Below, piece by piece: positions 1-9,010 of a DNA stretch of 64,000 nt. This DNA is from Cryomorpha sp963741985 (GTDB lineage: Bacteria; Bacteroidota; Bacteroidia; Flavobacteriales_D; Cryomorphaceae). The stretch spans positions 806,001 to 870,000 of the forward strand of contig CAVUKD010000002.1 in NCBI GenBank assembly GCA_963741985.1, given 5' to 3'. The translations under genes and the position numbers were made by a program. The notes under the pieces were generated by a model, which was not told where the DNA came from, did not search any database, and saw only the letters and a program-made list of their open reading frames with translations. The first letter of the stretch is position 1; the number at the start of each line of letters is the position of its first letter.

Positions 1-1639
1 ATAAGCGGATCGATCGAAAGCGCGGACTTTCACTCCTGTTTTCGGATTGTTGAAGCTTAGGCTTACTTTCTGTGCTGTATCGTTTACGGTAGTGTCGTTG
101 TGAAAACTGCGGGTCATCAATTGAAAAGCATCGTCCTTGTAAAACCCAGCGTACGAACCTTGTTTGGAAAGATATTTTACACTTGGTACAGGATTTTCAT
201 CTTCATCAATTAGCTGCCCGAGGTTCCTTACAAAAGCATTCGGGTTTGGATTTGTAGCATTTGGATATTCAGGTGTTCTGTAATCTATCTGCGTATATTT
301 TATGGCGTCGTATTCAAAACCCGAACTGGTAGCGGTTTGTGACATCATTATTATATCATTGCCATTGAAAGTCATATCCAGCAAATAGTCGTCTCCATTA
401 TATACTCCGTTGTAGTCAATTTGCCATACCCGATTTCCGGAAGGGTCGTATTTCACGGTTTTTATATCCTGATTGCTCCCATTATAAAATGTACCGGCTA
501 CATATATATTACCATCCGAATCGGCAGTTACTACTTTGGCAGTGTCGCTAGCTGTGCTTACGTCATAGCCTTCATTCCAAAGAAGTGTTCCGCCGTTGGA
601 ATACTTTACTGTTGTAAATTGGGTATTTCCACCACTCAGACCGGTGTAGCCGGTAATTATTACATTGTCCGAATTGTCCATACAAATTCCATAAGCCTTA
701 TCATCGCCCGAACCTGCGTAATTAAAAGAGCGATTCCAGAGTACATTCAGTTCGTCATCGAGTTTTACGGTGTACATATTATACCCTTGACTTAAGGTTT
801 CGGTACATCCGGTTATGTATATATTTCCCTGATCGTCGAGTACCATATCGGCCACCTTTTTGAATGCGGTACTATTTGAGTTTCCGGTATAGGTATCTAC
901 CAAGCTGCCAAGAGTATTGTAACTAAGCGCAAGATACTGCCATTTGCCTCCTTGAAGTTTTGTACCGCCAATAACGCTAATCTTCCCTCCATTATATTCA
1001 ATTTTTACGGCACCATCTTCGCCACCATTCGACACATCCTCTTTATGTACCCACTTCAATACACCGTTTTCGTCGTATTTTAGAACAAGGGCATCCGTAA
1101 ACGAGCTCAGACTTGAGGTGACCCCGGCTACATAAACATTCCCCGGTCCATCGACTGTGAGGGACGCGCCCAAATTATAAATAGTACCGGAATAGTTGTA
1201 ATACTCTTCCCAATCGCTTGTTCCATCGATGGCGCTAAGCTGGACTGTCAAAACCTTAGAGGCGGTCGCTGAGGCATTGCGCGCTACGCCGGTAGTATAA
1301 ACTATCGAACCATAATATGCAATATCGACAAATAAATCGTCGCCAGAATCAGGGCCGTCAAAAGTCTCTGACCAGAGTAGCACACCTTTTGGGTCGTATT
1401 TGGATACCAGCGCGTCGTAATTGCCCGCAGGGTTTAAGGTGGCTCCTGCTTGATACACATTTCCGGAAGGATCACTTACTGATTTACCTGTTACGAAAAG
1501 GTCTTGCATACCTCGGGTCGAAACCCAATCTTCAAAAACCAATTGGGCATTAACTGGCTTAAAAGGGAGCATAGAGAATGCGAATAAAAGAAGAACTACA
1601 AAATAAAATCGAGGGGGGGGGGGTAGTAGAATAATACAT
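1..1639 (-). CDS. SBBP beta-propeller secreted protein, N-terminal part, start region out of frame
   Basis: The gene runs leftward off the window edge, so the C-terminus is unseen. From about 1611 down to 1 the frame is open for some 537 codons. It begins with a hydrophobic signal segment (FYFVVLLLFAFSML, then an NAQ cleavage site). Seven-bladed-propeller style repeats follow, of the type 'VKYDPSGNRVW...DGNIYVAGTF', characteristic of SBBP repeats in secreted Bacteroidota proteins that usually end in a type IX sorting domain. The only nearby ATG (1637-1639) is separated from the signal-peptide frame by a run of 11 G (C on the coding strand) and is out of frame by one base. Ten or thirteen bases would restore it. 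The gene as written is therefore either phase-off or carries a homopolymer error. Binding partner and substrate are unknown. Confidence 0.8.
1613..1623. repeat. 11-base poly-G tract at the start of the SBBP gene
   Basis: Eleven consecutive G on the + strand lie between the ATG at 1637-1639 and the signal-peptide codons of the leftward gene. The length decides whether the ATG is in frame, as at classical slipped-strand contingency loci. Two more 11-G tracts occur in this window, upstream of the fibre-like genes. Confidence 0.9.
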
Positions 1640-1927
1640 AATGAAAGAGTTTAAGGGTTGGTTAAAAATTTGGAATGTCAATGTAACGTTTTTGAATATT
1701 ATTAACAACTCAAGAAGCAGTTTTAACACTTGGGAAAGTATGTTTTCACTATGAGAAATTTACTAAAACCCAAAAAAGGAAATTTAAATCCCTAATTATT
1801 CGATTAATAGACACTCAATTTGGATAAAATATCGCGATTAAATTTAAAGTGCTTTACTTTGCAGCATTCAAAAACCAGAAAGTCCCAAGAAATTGGGAAC
1901 GATCTAAATCTCGAAAACCCAAAAACT

Positions 1928-4357
1928 ATGTCAAAGAATTTAGTCATTGTAGAGTCTCCCGCCAAAGCCAAAACCATTGAAGGATTTTTGGGCAAGGATT
2001 TTACTGTAAAGTCGAGTTTTGGGCATGTGCGGGATCTTAAGAAGAAAGGACTTTCGGTGGATGTTGACAATGACTTCGAACCTGAATATGAAGTTTCGCC
2101 CGATAAGGTAAAAGTCATTCAGGAACTCAAGGCACTTGTTAAGAAATCGGATATAGTGTGGCTCGCGACGGATGAGGACCGCGAAGGGGAAGCTATATCC
2201 TGGCATTTGGAAGAGTCCTTGAACCTTAAGGACAAGGATGTAAAGCGAATCGTATTTCACGAGATCACTAAAGGAGCGATTGAGAAAGCGATTCAAAATC
2301 CGCGAAAAATTGATTATCGCCTTGTGGATGCACAGCAGGCACGTCGCGTTCTTGACCGTCTGGTTGGTTTTGGAATTTCACCTATTCTTTGGCGGAAGAT
2401 AAAACCATCGTTGAGTGCGGGTCGCGTTCAATCCGTTACGGTGCGACTTATTGTGGAGCGCGAACGTGATATTCAAAATTTCAATCAGGAAGTCTATTAT
2501 AGAGTTACAGCCGTTTTTAGTGTAAACGGAAAATCATTTAAAGCCGCACTTCCCAATCGATTTAAAACGCTGGAAGAAGCGCAAGAATTTTTGCAGGCAT
2601 GCCAAAATGCAAAATTTAGCGTAGGCGATCTGGAAGTAAAACCGGCGAAAAAAACCCCGGCGGCTCCCTTTACAACCTCAACTCTTCAGCAGGAAGCGGG
2701 AAGGAAGCTGGGATTTTCGGTGGCGCGTACCATGACGGTGGCCCAAAAACTATATGAAGAGGGGATCATAACCTACATGCGTACAGACAGTCTTAATCTT
2801 TCGCAAACGGCTATTGATGCTGCAAAGGCTGAAATCAACTCGAGCTATGGTTCAGAATATTCAAAGCCCCGGGTATTTGCCACCAAATCGAAAGGCGCAC
2901 AAGAAGCTCACGAAGCGATTCGTCCGGTAGACATGTCGCGAAAATCGTACAGCGGAGACAGCGGTGCTGAAAGATTATACGATCTGATTTGGAAACGAAC
3001 GCTCGCCTCACAGATGGCCGATGCCCAGCTCGAAAAAACCAAAGTAACCATTGCGGCGAGCGGCAGCGGTGCGACGCTATCAAATAATAATTTCATTGCA
3101 AACGGTGAGGTCATCAAATTTGACGGATTCCTAAAAGTATATCTCGAAGGAAGTGACGACGATGACCACGATGAATTGAAAGAAGATGAAGGAATGCTGC
3201 CGGCTATGGCCAAAGGCGATGCTCTAAAAAGAGAAGTGATTACCGCTACCCAGCGTTTTAGCTATCATCCACCGCGATACACGGAATCGAGTCTTGTTAA
3301 AAAACTTGAAGAACTCGGTATAGGCCGCCCTTCCACATATGCCCCAACAATTTCGACGGTTCAAAAACGTGGATATGTTGTAAAAGAAGACCGTGAGGGA
3401 ACGGAACGAGCGTATCAGGTTTTGGTTTTAAATGACAAAGGACTTAACCAAGAACAAAAAACTGAAACTACGGGAGCAGAAAAATCCAAACTCTTCCCTA
3501 CGGACATTGGAATTGTAGTGAACGATTTTTTAGTTGAGAATTTCGACAAAATTATGGATTACGATTTTACCGCTTCGGTAGAAAAGCAATTCGATGATAT
3601 TGCCGAGGGCGAAATCAAGTGGAAAGAAATGATCAGACAATTCTACACAGGTTTTAACCACAGTGTAGAGGATGTTTTGGAAAATAGTGAACGAGCGACC
3701 GGTGAACGCGAATTGGGCAAAGACCCGAAATCCGGCAAACCGATTATTGCACGCATTGGACGATATGGACCAATGGTACAAATAGGAAGCGCTGAGGATG
3801 AGGAAAAACCTCAATTTGCAAGCCTTCGCACCGACCAGAGCATTACGAGCATTTCCCTTGAGGAAGCACTCGATTTATTTAAACTTCCGCGAAAAGTAGG
3901 TAAATATGAAGGTGAAGACATAACAGCCGCTATCGGAAGATTTGGTCCGTATCTCCGCCACAAAGGTTCTTTTTACAGTATCAAAGAAGCGGACGGCGAT
4001 GACCCGATGACCATAGAAACAGGCAGAGCTCAGGAAGTGATAGAAGCTAAGCGAAAAGCAGACAAAGAACGCATTATCAAAACTTTCCCAGAATCGGAAG
4101 AATTGATGCAGTTGCTCAAAGGACGTTGGGGACCGTTTTTGAAAGTGGGCAAAAACAACTTTAAACTCCCAAAAGATGTCGAGCCAGAGAAGCTCACGTA
4201 TGAGGAATGTTTGAAAATCATGGCCGAAGCACCCGAAAAAAAATCGAAATATCCGGCAAAGACGGGAACCAAAACTAAAACTGCTCCCAAAGGAAAACCT
4301 AAGTCTAAACCCCGGTCAAAAGCAAAGACAAATGCAAAAAAGCCGAAGAAGAAGTAG
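1928..4357 (+). CDS. topA: DNA topoisomerase I (type IA)
   Basis: It relaxes negatively supercoiled DNA by single-strand breakage through a 5'-phosphotyrosine. The 809-residue product has an N-terminal Toprim domain (NLVIVESPAKAKTIEGFL at residues 4-21, acidic cluster DEDREGE at 82-88). The catalytic tyrosine is in GIITYMRTDS (about Y283). Three C-terminal 'GRxGPxL'-type repeats (GRYGPMVQIG, GRFGPYLRHKG, GRWGPFLKVG) replace zinc fingers, as is usual in Bacteroidota. The tail is Lys-rich. I chose the ATG at 1928 because family members begin MSKNLVIVESPAKAKT; the frame is open upstream to 1820 but those residues do not look like TopA. The next gene starts 12 bases downstream, which suggests co-transcription. 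Confidence 0.97.
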   Translation: MSKNLVIVESPAKAKTIEGFLGKDFTVKSSFGHVRDLKKKGLSVDVDNDFEPEYEVSPDKVKVIQELKALVKKSDIVWLATDEDREGEAISWHLEESLNLKDKDVKRIVFHEITKGAIEKAIQNPRKIDYRLVDAQQARRVLDRLVGFGISPILWRKIKPSLSAGRVQSVTVRLIVERERDIQNFNQEVYYRVTAVFSVNGKSFKAALPNRFKTLEEAQEFLQACQNAKFSVGDLEVKPAKKTPAAPFTTSTLQQEAGRKLGFSVARTMTVAQKLYEEGIITYMRTDSLNLSQTAIDAAKAEINSSYGSEYSKPRVFATKSKGAQEAHEAIRPVDMSRKSYSGDSGAERLYDLIWKRTLASQMADAQLEKTKVTIAASGSGATLSNNNFIANGEVIKFDGFLKVYLEGSDDDDHDELKEDEGMLPAMAKGDALKREVITATQRFSYHPPRYTESSLVKKLEELGIGRPSTYAPTISTVQKRGYVVKEDREGTERAYQVLVLNDKGLNQEQKTETTGAEKSKLFPTDIGIVVNDFLVENFDKIMDYDFTASVEKQFDDIAEGEIKWKEMIRQFYTGFNHSVEDVLENSERATGERELGKDPKSGKPIIARIGRYGPMVQIGSAEDEEKPQFASLRTDQSITSISLEEALDLFKLPRKVGKYEGEDITAAIGRFGPYLRHKGSFYSIKEADGDDPMTIETGRAQEVIEAKRKADKERIIKTFPESEELMQLLKGRWGPFLKVGKNNFKLPKDVEPEKLTYEECLKIMAEAPEKKSKYPAKTGTKTKTAPKGKPKSKPRSKAKTNAKKPKKK

Positions 4358-4369
4358 CACATTCAATCA

Positions 4370-5538
4370 ATGAACTGGACTGACGATTTTTCGTTCCTGC
4401 TTAAGCCGACTCAGGCAATCCCCCCCAAAGACGGAACTGCCGATGATTTGATGGGTAATCTTTTGGATATCCACACCGAAAACCATTTCCCCGATCTCGA
4501 AAATGTCGAATTGGTCCTTCTTGGAATAAAAGAAAGCCGCCGATCCGAGAAATCGGGAGTTGCTCATGCTCCTGATATTATTCGCGAAAAATTGTATTCC
4601 CTGTTTTTCCATGGCGAAAAAATTAATATCGCCGATGTGGGTAATATTGAAGAAGGAAACACATCTCATGATACGGATAGCGCTGTTAAAACGGTCGTAA
4701 AAAGCCTTCTGGAAAAAAATATTGCCGTCGTGATACTAGGGGAAGTCAAGAATTGACTTTTGCGAATTATACAGCATATGAAGTACTTGAAACCACTGTC
4801 AATCTGGCGATAATTGATGCGGCAATTGATATGGGTGAATTTCGCGATGAAATTTCTCCATCTAACTACCTGAGTAAAATTGTACTTCACGATCCAAGCT
4901 ATTTATTCAATCTGAGCATTCTGGGATATCAAACTTACCTCTCCGATCCAGCAAGCCTGATTCTCCTCGAAAAATTATTTTTTGACGCACATCGTTTGGG
5001 ATCACTCACCGCCGATTTGAAAATTGCTGAACCCCTCCTACGCAATGCAGATGTTATCAGCTTTGATATTAATGCCATACGAGACGCATCGGCTCATGGA
5101 ACCGCACAGCCCAATGGCTTTAGCGGCGACCAGGTGTGTCAAATGGCCCGATACGCGGGTATGAGTGACAAAATGACTTCGATGGGGTTTTATAATTACA
5201 ATCCATCGACCGATCCTTCGGGACAAACATCTATGCTCATAGCACAAATGATTTGGTGCGCTATTGAGGGTTTTAGTTTCCGGCAGAGAGAATTTCCGCT
5301 TTTCAGCAAAAAAAACTTTTTGGAATACAAAGTTCACCTACCTGCCGGAAACGACGAAATGGTATTTTACAAAAGTAAACGTACCGATAAATGGTGGATG
5401 AATGTACCGTACGCTGGGGGAAATCAAGGCAAACTTGGAAGACACCACTTGGTGCCATGCAGCTACAGCGACTACGAACTTGCCTGTCGAGGAGATGTGC
5501 CGGATATGTGGTGGAGAACCTACCAAAAATTAGGTTGA
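4370..5538 (+). pseudogene. arginase/formimidoylglutamase-fold protein, frameshifted
   Basis: Two frames together encode one arginase-fold protein of about 389 residues. The first frame ends at a TGA at 4754-4756; the second continues to 5538. Adding one G to the GGGG run at about 4739-4742 joins them as VVILGGSQELTFANY, the family's GGSHD region, so the break is a one-base deletion or a sequencing error. Canonical manganese ligands are also altered. GGSHD reads GGSQE, DAHxD reads DAAID, and the third motif reads SFDINAIRDA instead of DVDxxDP. Bacteroidota carry such a paralogue between topA and the gld genes, as here. Arginase or HutG activity should not be assumed, and even the intact protein may be a non-catalytic member. 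Confidence 0.75.
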
Positions 5539-5643
5539 GAATTTAAGGAAAATATCCTTAAAATTGTACTCACGACAAATCTAAAAAGCATAGGATTCCT
5601 TGAGAACGGATAAATTATAAACAGCCTAATGCGTTAAAAATTT

Positions 5644-5672
5644 TTGTCTATTTAGGAATTTAGTTATTTTAG
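5644..5672 (+). promoter_or_regulatory. candidate promoter of the porP-gldKLMN operon
   Basis: TTG at 5644-5646, an 18-base spacer and TATTTTAG at 5665-5672 fit the Bacteroidota housekeeping promoter pattern TTG-N19-TAnnTTTG with one mismatch. It lies 68 bases before the porP start, after the arginase-like gene. Confidence 0.5.
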
Positions 5673-5692
5673 CTGCGAGCTTGGCGAAAAAT

Positions 5693-5710
5693 AACCCCGA
5701 TATTGGGGTT
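5693..5710 (+). terminator. leader hairpin, possible attenuator before porP
   Basis: AACCCC at 5693-5698 pairs with GGGGTT at 5705-5710 around a short loop, and a T-rich stretch (CTTTTCGTTTT) follows. It sits in the presumed leader, 30 bases before the porP ATG and downstream of the candidate promoter. It could act as a leaky terminator or attenuator for the secretion operon, or simply end transcription from upstream. Confidence 0.45.
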
Positions 5711-5739
5711 CTTTTCGTTTTAGAAATCACCATAACTGC

Positions 5740-6702
5740 ATGAAAAAAAAGTCACTTCTTCTATTCGTTTTGAGCATTTGCAGCACTGCAATTTTTGCTC
5801 AACAAGATCCTCAATTCACACAATTTATGTACGACCGACTCTCAATCAATCCGGGAGTTGCAGGAAGCAATGACGCAATTTGCGCAACGCTAATAGGTCG
5901 TCAACAATGGTCAGGATTTTCGGGTCAGCCAAATACAGGACTTTTAAATTTATCGACGCCTATTGCCTCTATAAAAAGTGGAATTGGATTAAGCGTTTAT
6001 CTCGACGAAATCGGACCACAATCCACAACTTCTGCAAGACTTTCGTATGCTTATCACTTAAAATTAGGTGGAGCAACCAAATTAGGTCTTGGTATATCCC
6101 TTGGTATGATCAGCAGTAGTCTGAATAATGATTGGATAGCATATAATTACAATGCAACCGGGATTGACGGAATAGGGGATGGAACAGGAGATCCTTCTAT
6201 TCCATTTAATGCCCAGAAAGCAACCACTTTCGACGCCTCTTTTGGTGCGTATTTATACAATCCTAAATATTATGTGGGAGCTTCGGCTGTGCATTTAAAT
6301 GAAGGCGACCTTTCTGAAATGAATATCCAAGTGGCTCGTCACTATTATTTTATGGCAGGATATCATTTCAGTCTGACGCCTAAATTGGAGCTTACTCCAA
6401 ACGTTTTGGCAAAAACAGATTTGGCGTCCACACAATTAGATGTGAATGCCACCGTTATGTATGCCAACACATTTTGGTTGGGTGTAACGTATAGACTTGA
6501 TGATGCCATCGCTCCGATGGCCGGATATCAATATGAATTTCCAAGCGGCAACAGCACATTGCGCATCGGCTATTCGTATGATATGACCACTTCAGAATTA
6601 AACAATTATAGTAGTGGAAGCAACGAGATCATGCTTAGCTACTGTTTGAAAATTGCTAAACCACTACCGAAGCGTGTTTACAAAAACCCAAGGTTTTTAT
6701 AG
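5740..6702 (+). CDS. porP: PorP/SprF-family type IX secretion outer-membrane protein
   Basis: The 320-residue product has a clear signal peptide (MKKKSLLLFVLSICSTAIFAQ) followed by the family hallmark QDPQFTQFMYDRLSINPGVAGS. The rest is rich in alternating beta-strand segments typical of an outer-membrane beta-barrel, ending SYCLKIAKPLPKRVYKNPRFL. PorP proteins work with the type IX machinery; SprF-type paralogues serve particular cargo. The order porP-gldK-gldL-gldM-gldN matches porP-K-L-M-N of Porphyromonas gingivalis. This supports it being the core copy and not a cargo-specific SprF. Confidence 0.9.
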   Translation: MKKKSLLLFVLSICSTAIFAQQDPQFTQFMYDRLSINPGVAGSNDAICATLIGRQQWSGFSGQPNTGLLNLSTPIASIKSGIGLSVYLDEIGPQSTTSARLSYAYHLKLGGATKLGLGISLGMISSSLNNDWIAYNYNATGIDGIGDGTGDPSIPFNAQKATTFDASFGAYLYNPKYYVGASAVHLNEGDLSEMNIQVARHYYFMAGYHFSLTPKLELTPNVLAKTDLASTQLDVNATVMYANTFWLGVTYRLDDAIAPMAGYQYEFPSGNSTLRIGYSYDMTTSELNNYSSGSNEIMLSYCLKIAKPLPKRVYKNPRFL

Positions 6703-6788
6703 TAGTAATTGAAACCATCTACAGTGAAAGCCGTAACAATAGGTTGCTGTAAGTAGTATTTATAATGAGGATTAATAACCTGCATGGT

Positions 6789-8138
6789 ATGAAAAATTTA
6801 ATTTTTTTCCTGAGCATTGGCGCACTTTTAGCGAGTTGTGCCGGTGGGAACAGAGGTGAATTAGTTGGAGTTCAACCCCGAGAAGATTGGGTACAATACA
6901 ATCCATACGGAATGAATTATATTCATTTCGGAAGTTTCGTAATGGGTCCCGACGATCAGGATGTTCCTTATGCCAACATCAACAACAATAAACGTATTAC
7001 GGTTAGTGCCTTTTACATGGACGACACCGAAATAAGCAATAATGAATACCGCCAATTTGTATATTGGGTGCGTGATTCTATTGCTCACCGCTATTTAGGT
7101 GAAGCCGGTATTGGCGAACACGTTATTGAAGAGGATGAATATGGCGAGATTATTGACCCTCCTGTAATCAACTGGGACGAAAAGATCGATTGGAACGGAG
7201 AAGATGAACGCGAAGAACTTGCGGATATGTTCCTTCCAGAATACGAGCGTTTCTACCGTCGTAAAGAAATCGATACGCGTAAATTGAAATTCGAATACTA
7301 TTGGGTAGACCTTAAAGCAGCCGCAAATAAAGCAGGCCGCGATTTGGATTTGTCATATACCAACGTGAAAGGACAAAACAACGCTATTCGTGGCCACTCA
7401 GACAGAAGTCAGTTTATTATCCGGGAAATTATTAATGTTTATCCCGATACATTGGCCTGGGTGCACGATTTCACCTATGCATTTAATGAGCCGATGACTG
7501 AAAATTATTTTTGGCATCCCGCTTATGATAATTATCCCGTAGTAGGTGTGACCTGGACACAAGCAAAAGCATTCAACGTTTGGAGAACGCAGTTGCTATC
7601 CACTTGGAAACAAAAGAATGGAGAGACGTATGTGCAGCGTTTCCGATTGCCGTCAGAAGCTGAATGGGAATTTGCTGCCAGAGGAGGTTTGGATCAATCA
7701 CCATACCCATGGGGTGGGCCTTACATTCGAAATATACTCGGTTGTCCATTGGCCAACTTCAAACCTCAACGCGGTGATTATGTAGACGATAATGGTGCAC
7801 AAACAGTTGATGTGCGTTCTTACGAGCCCAACGGGTACGGTCTTTATTGCATGGCCGGTAACGTAGCTGAATGGACGAATACTGCATTTGACGAATCGGT
7901 ATACGAATTTTCACACGATCTGAATTCTGAATATCAGTATGACGCATTGAAAGATGACCCGCCGGCACTGAAAAGAAAAGTAATTCGTGGAGGTTCGTGG
8001 AAAGATGTAATGTACTATCTCCACAATGGGACCAGGACTTATGAATATCAAGATACTGCAAAATGCTATATAGGCTTTCGATCTGTTATGAGTTACCTGG
8101 GAAGAGGAAAAACAGGTAACCCTGAGGATTGGAATTAA
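6789..8138 (+). CDS. gldK: gliding motility/type IX secretion lipoprotein GldK (PorK)
   Basis: This is a 449-residue outer-membrane lipoprotein. I chose the ATG at 6789 over the in-frame ATG at 6765 because it gives a compact lipoprotein signal (MKNLIFFLSIGALLASC, lipidated Cys17). The remainder is an FGE-sulfatase-like fold: the formylglycine-generating-enzyme signatures FRLPSEAEWEFAARGG, GLYCMAGNVAEWT and RKVIRGGSW are visible. In this family the fold is structural. GldK and GldN form the periplasmic ring anchored to the outer membrane that connects to the GldLM motor. Confidence 0.95.
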   Translation: MKNLIFFLSIGALLASCAGGNRGELVGVQPREDWVQYNPYGMNYIHFGSFVMGPDDQDVPYANINNNKRITVSAFYMDDTEISNNEYRQFVYWVRDSIAHRYLGEAGIGEHVIEEDEYGEIIDPPVINWDEKIDWNGEDEREELADMFLPEYERFYRRKEIDTRKLKFEYYWVDLKAAANKAGRDLDLSYTNVKGQNNAIRGHSDRSQFIIREIINVYPDTLAWVHDFTYAFNEPMTENYFWHPAYDNYPVVGVTWTQAKAFNVWRTQLLSTWKQKNGETYVQRFRLPSEAEWEFAARGGLDQSPYPWGGPYIRNILGCPLANFKPQRGDYVDDNGAQTVDVRSYEPNGYGLYCMAGNVAEWTNTAFDESVYEFSHDLNSEYQYDALKDDPPALKRKVIRGGSWKDVMYYLHNGTRTYEYQDTAKCYIGFRSVMSYLGRGKTGNPEDWN

Positions 8139-8185
8139 GTAAAAGGAAAACCATTTATTATTTATTCATCTAAAAGCAAGGAAAA

Positions 8186-8974
8186 ATGAAACCAGGAAGT
8201 AAAGGTTGGAAAAAGTTTATGGCGAAACTCTATGGAATTGGAGCCGCTGTAGTAATTATTGGTGCATTGTTTAAAATACAACACTGGAATGGTGCGGGCC
8301 CACTTTTGATTTTAGGTCTGAGTACAGAAGCGATTATATTTACCTTTTCAGCTTTTGAACCCGTACACGAAGAATTAGATTGGTCCTTGGTATATCCTGA
8401 ATTGAGGTCAGGTGAACCCGCTCGTGAATCTATTGACGAACGTGCTGACGAAGGTTCACTTACCGAGCAACTTGATCACATGCTCGAAGAAGCCAAAATA
8501 GAACCCGAACTTATAGCCAGCCTCGGAGAAGGTATGCGAAGTTTGAGTTCACAGGCGTCGAAACTTACTGATATTACCGATGCTTCCGTGGCCACGGGTG
8601 AATATACGGAGTCACTTCGCGGCGCAAGTGAAAAAGTAAGTAAACTCAGTGATACCTATGCTCAGGCATCTGAAGCCCTTACAGGTCTTACAGAGAGCCA
8701 AGGTGAAGGCGCCATGGCAGGTCAGCACTTGAAAAAAATGACTTCTAATCTTGAACAGCTTAATGGAATGTATGAAACACAATTACGTGAACTTCATACA
8801 TCATCGGAGCTTTACTCAGGTATCACTGCATTAATGCAAAACTTATCTGACTCGGTAGAAGACACGAAACGCTACAAAGAGAATATTGCTGAATTGGCAA
8901 ATAATCTTTCATCACTTAATACGGTCTATGGCAATATGCTTTCTGCAATGAGCATCCCGGCCCGTCAAGTGTAA
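8186..8974 (+). CDS. gldL: type IX secretion/gliding motor protein GldL (PorL)
   Basis: This 262-residue inner-membrane protein has two N-terminal transmembrane helices (about residues 12-30 and 38-57), including IGALFKIQHWNGAGPLLILGL and a membrane glutamate in LSTEAIIF. A long, mainly helical cytoplasmic region follows. GldL and GldM form the proton-motive-force-driven motor for type IX secretion and gliding. It lies 47 bases after gldK and 36 before gldM, within one operon. Confidence 0.95.
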   Translation: MKPGSKGWKKFMAKLYGIGAAVVIIGALFKIQHWNGAGPLLILGLSTEAIIFTFSAFEPVHEELDWSLVYPELRSGEPARESIDERADEGSLTEQLDHMLEEAKIEPELIASLGEGMRSLSSQASKLTDITDASVATGEYTESLRGASEKVSKLSDTYAQASEALTGLTESQGEGAMAGQHLKKMTSNLEQLNGMYETQLRELHTSSELYSGITALMQNLSDSVEDTKRYKENIAELANNLSSLNTVYGNMLSAMSIPARQV

Positions 8975-9010
8975 TTTTCCATTAATTAGTCAAATTTAAA
9001 GAAACCATTT

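Noticed and set aside
421..1553. Rightward open frames in the first 1.6 kb
   Set aside because: They are antisense to a long leftward frame with clear beta-propeller repeats.
4753..5538. A separate gene starting at the TTG at 4753
   Set aside because: Its sequence is the direct continuation of the upstream arginase-fold protein; the family has one chain.
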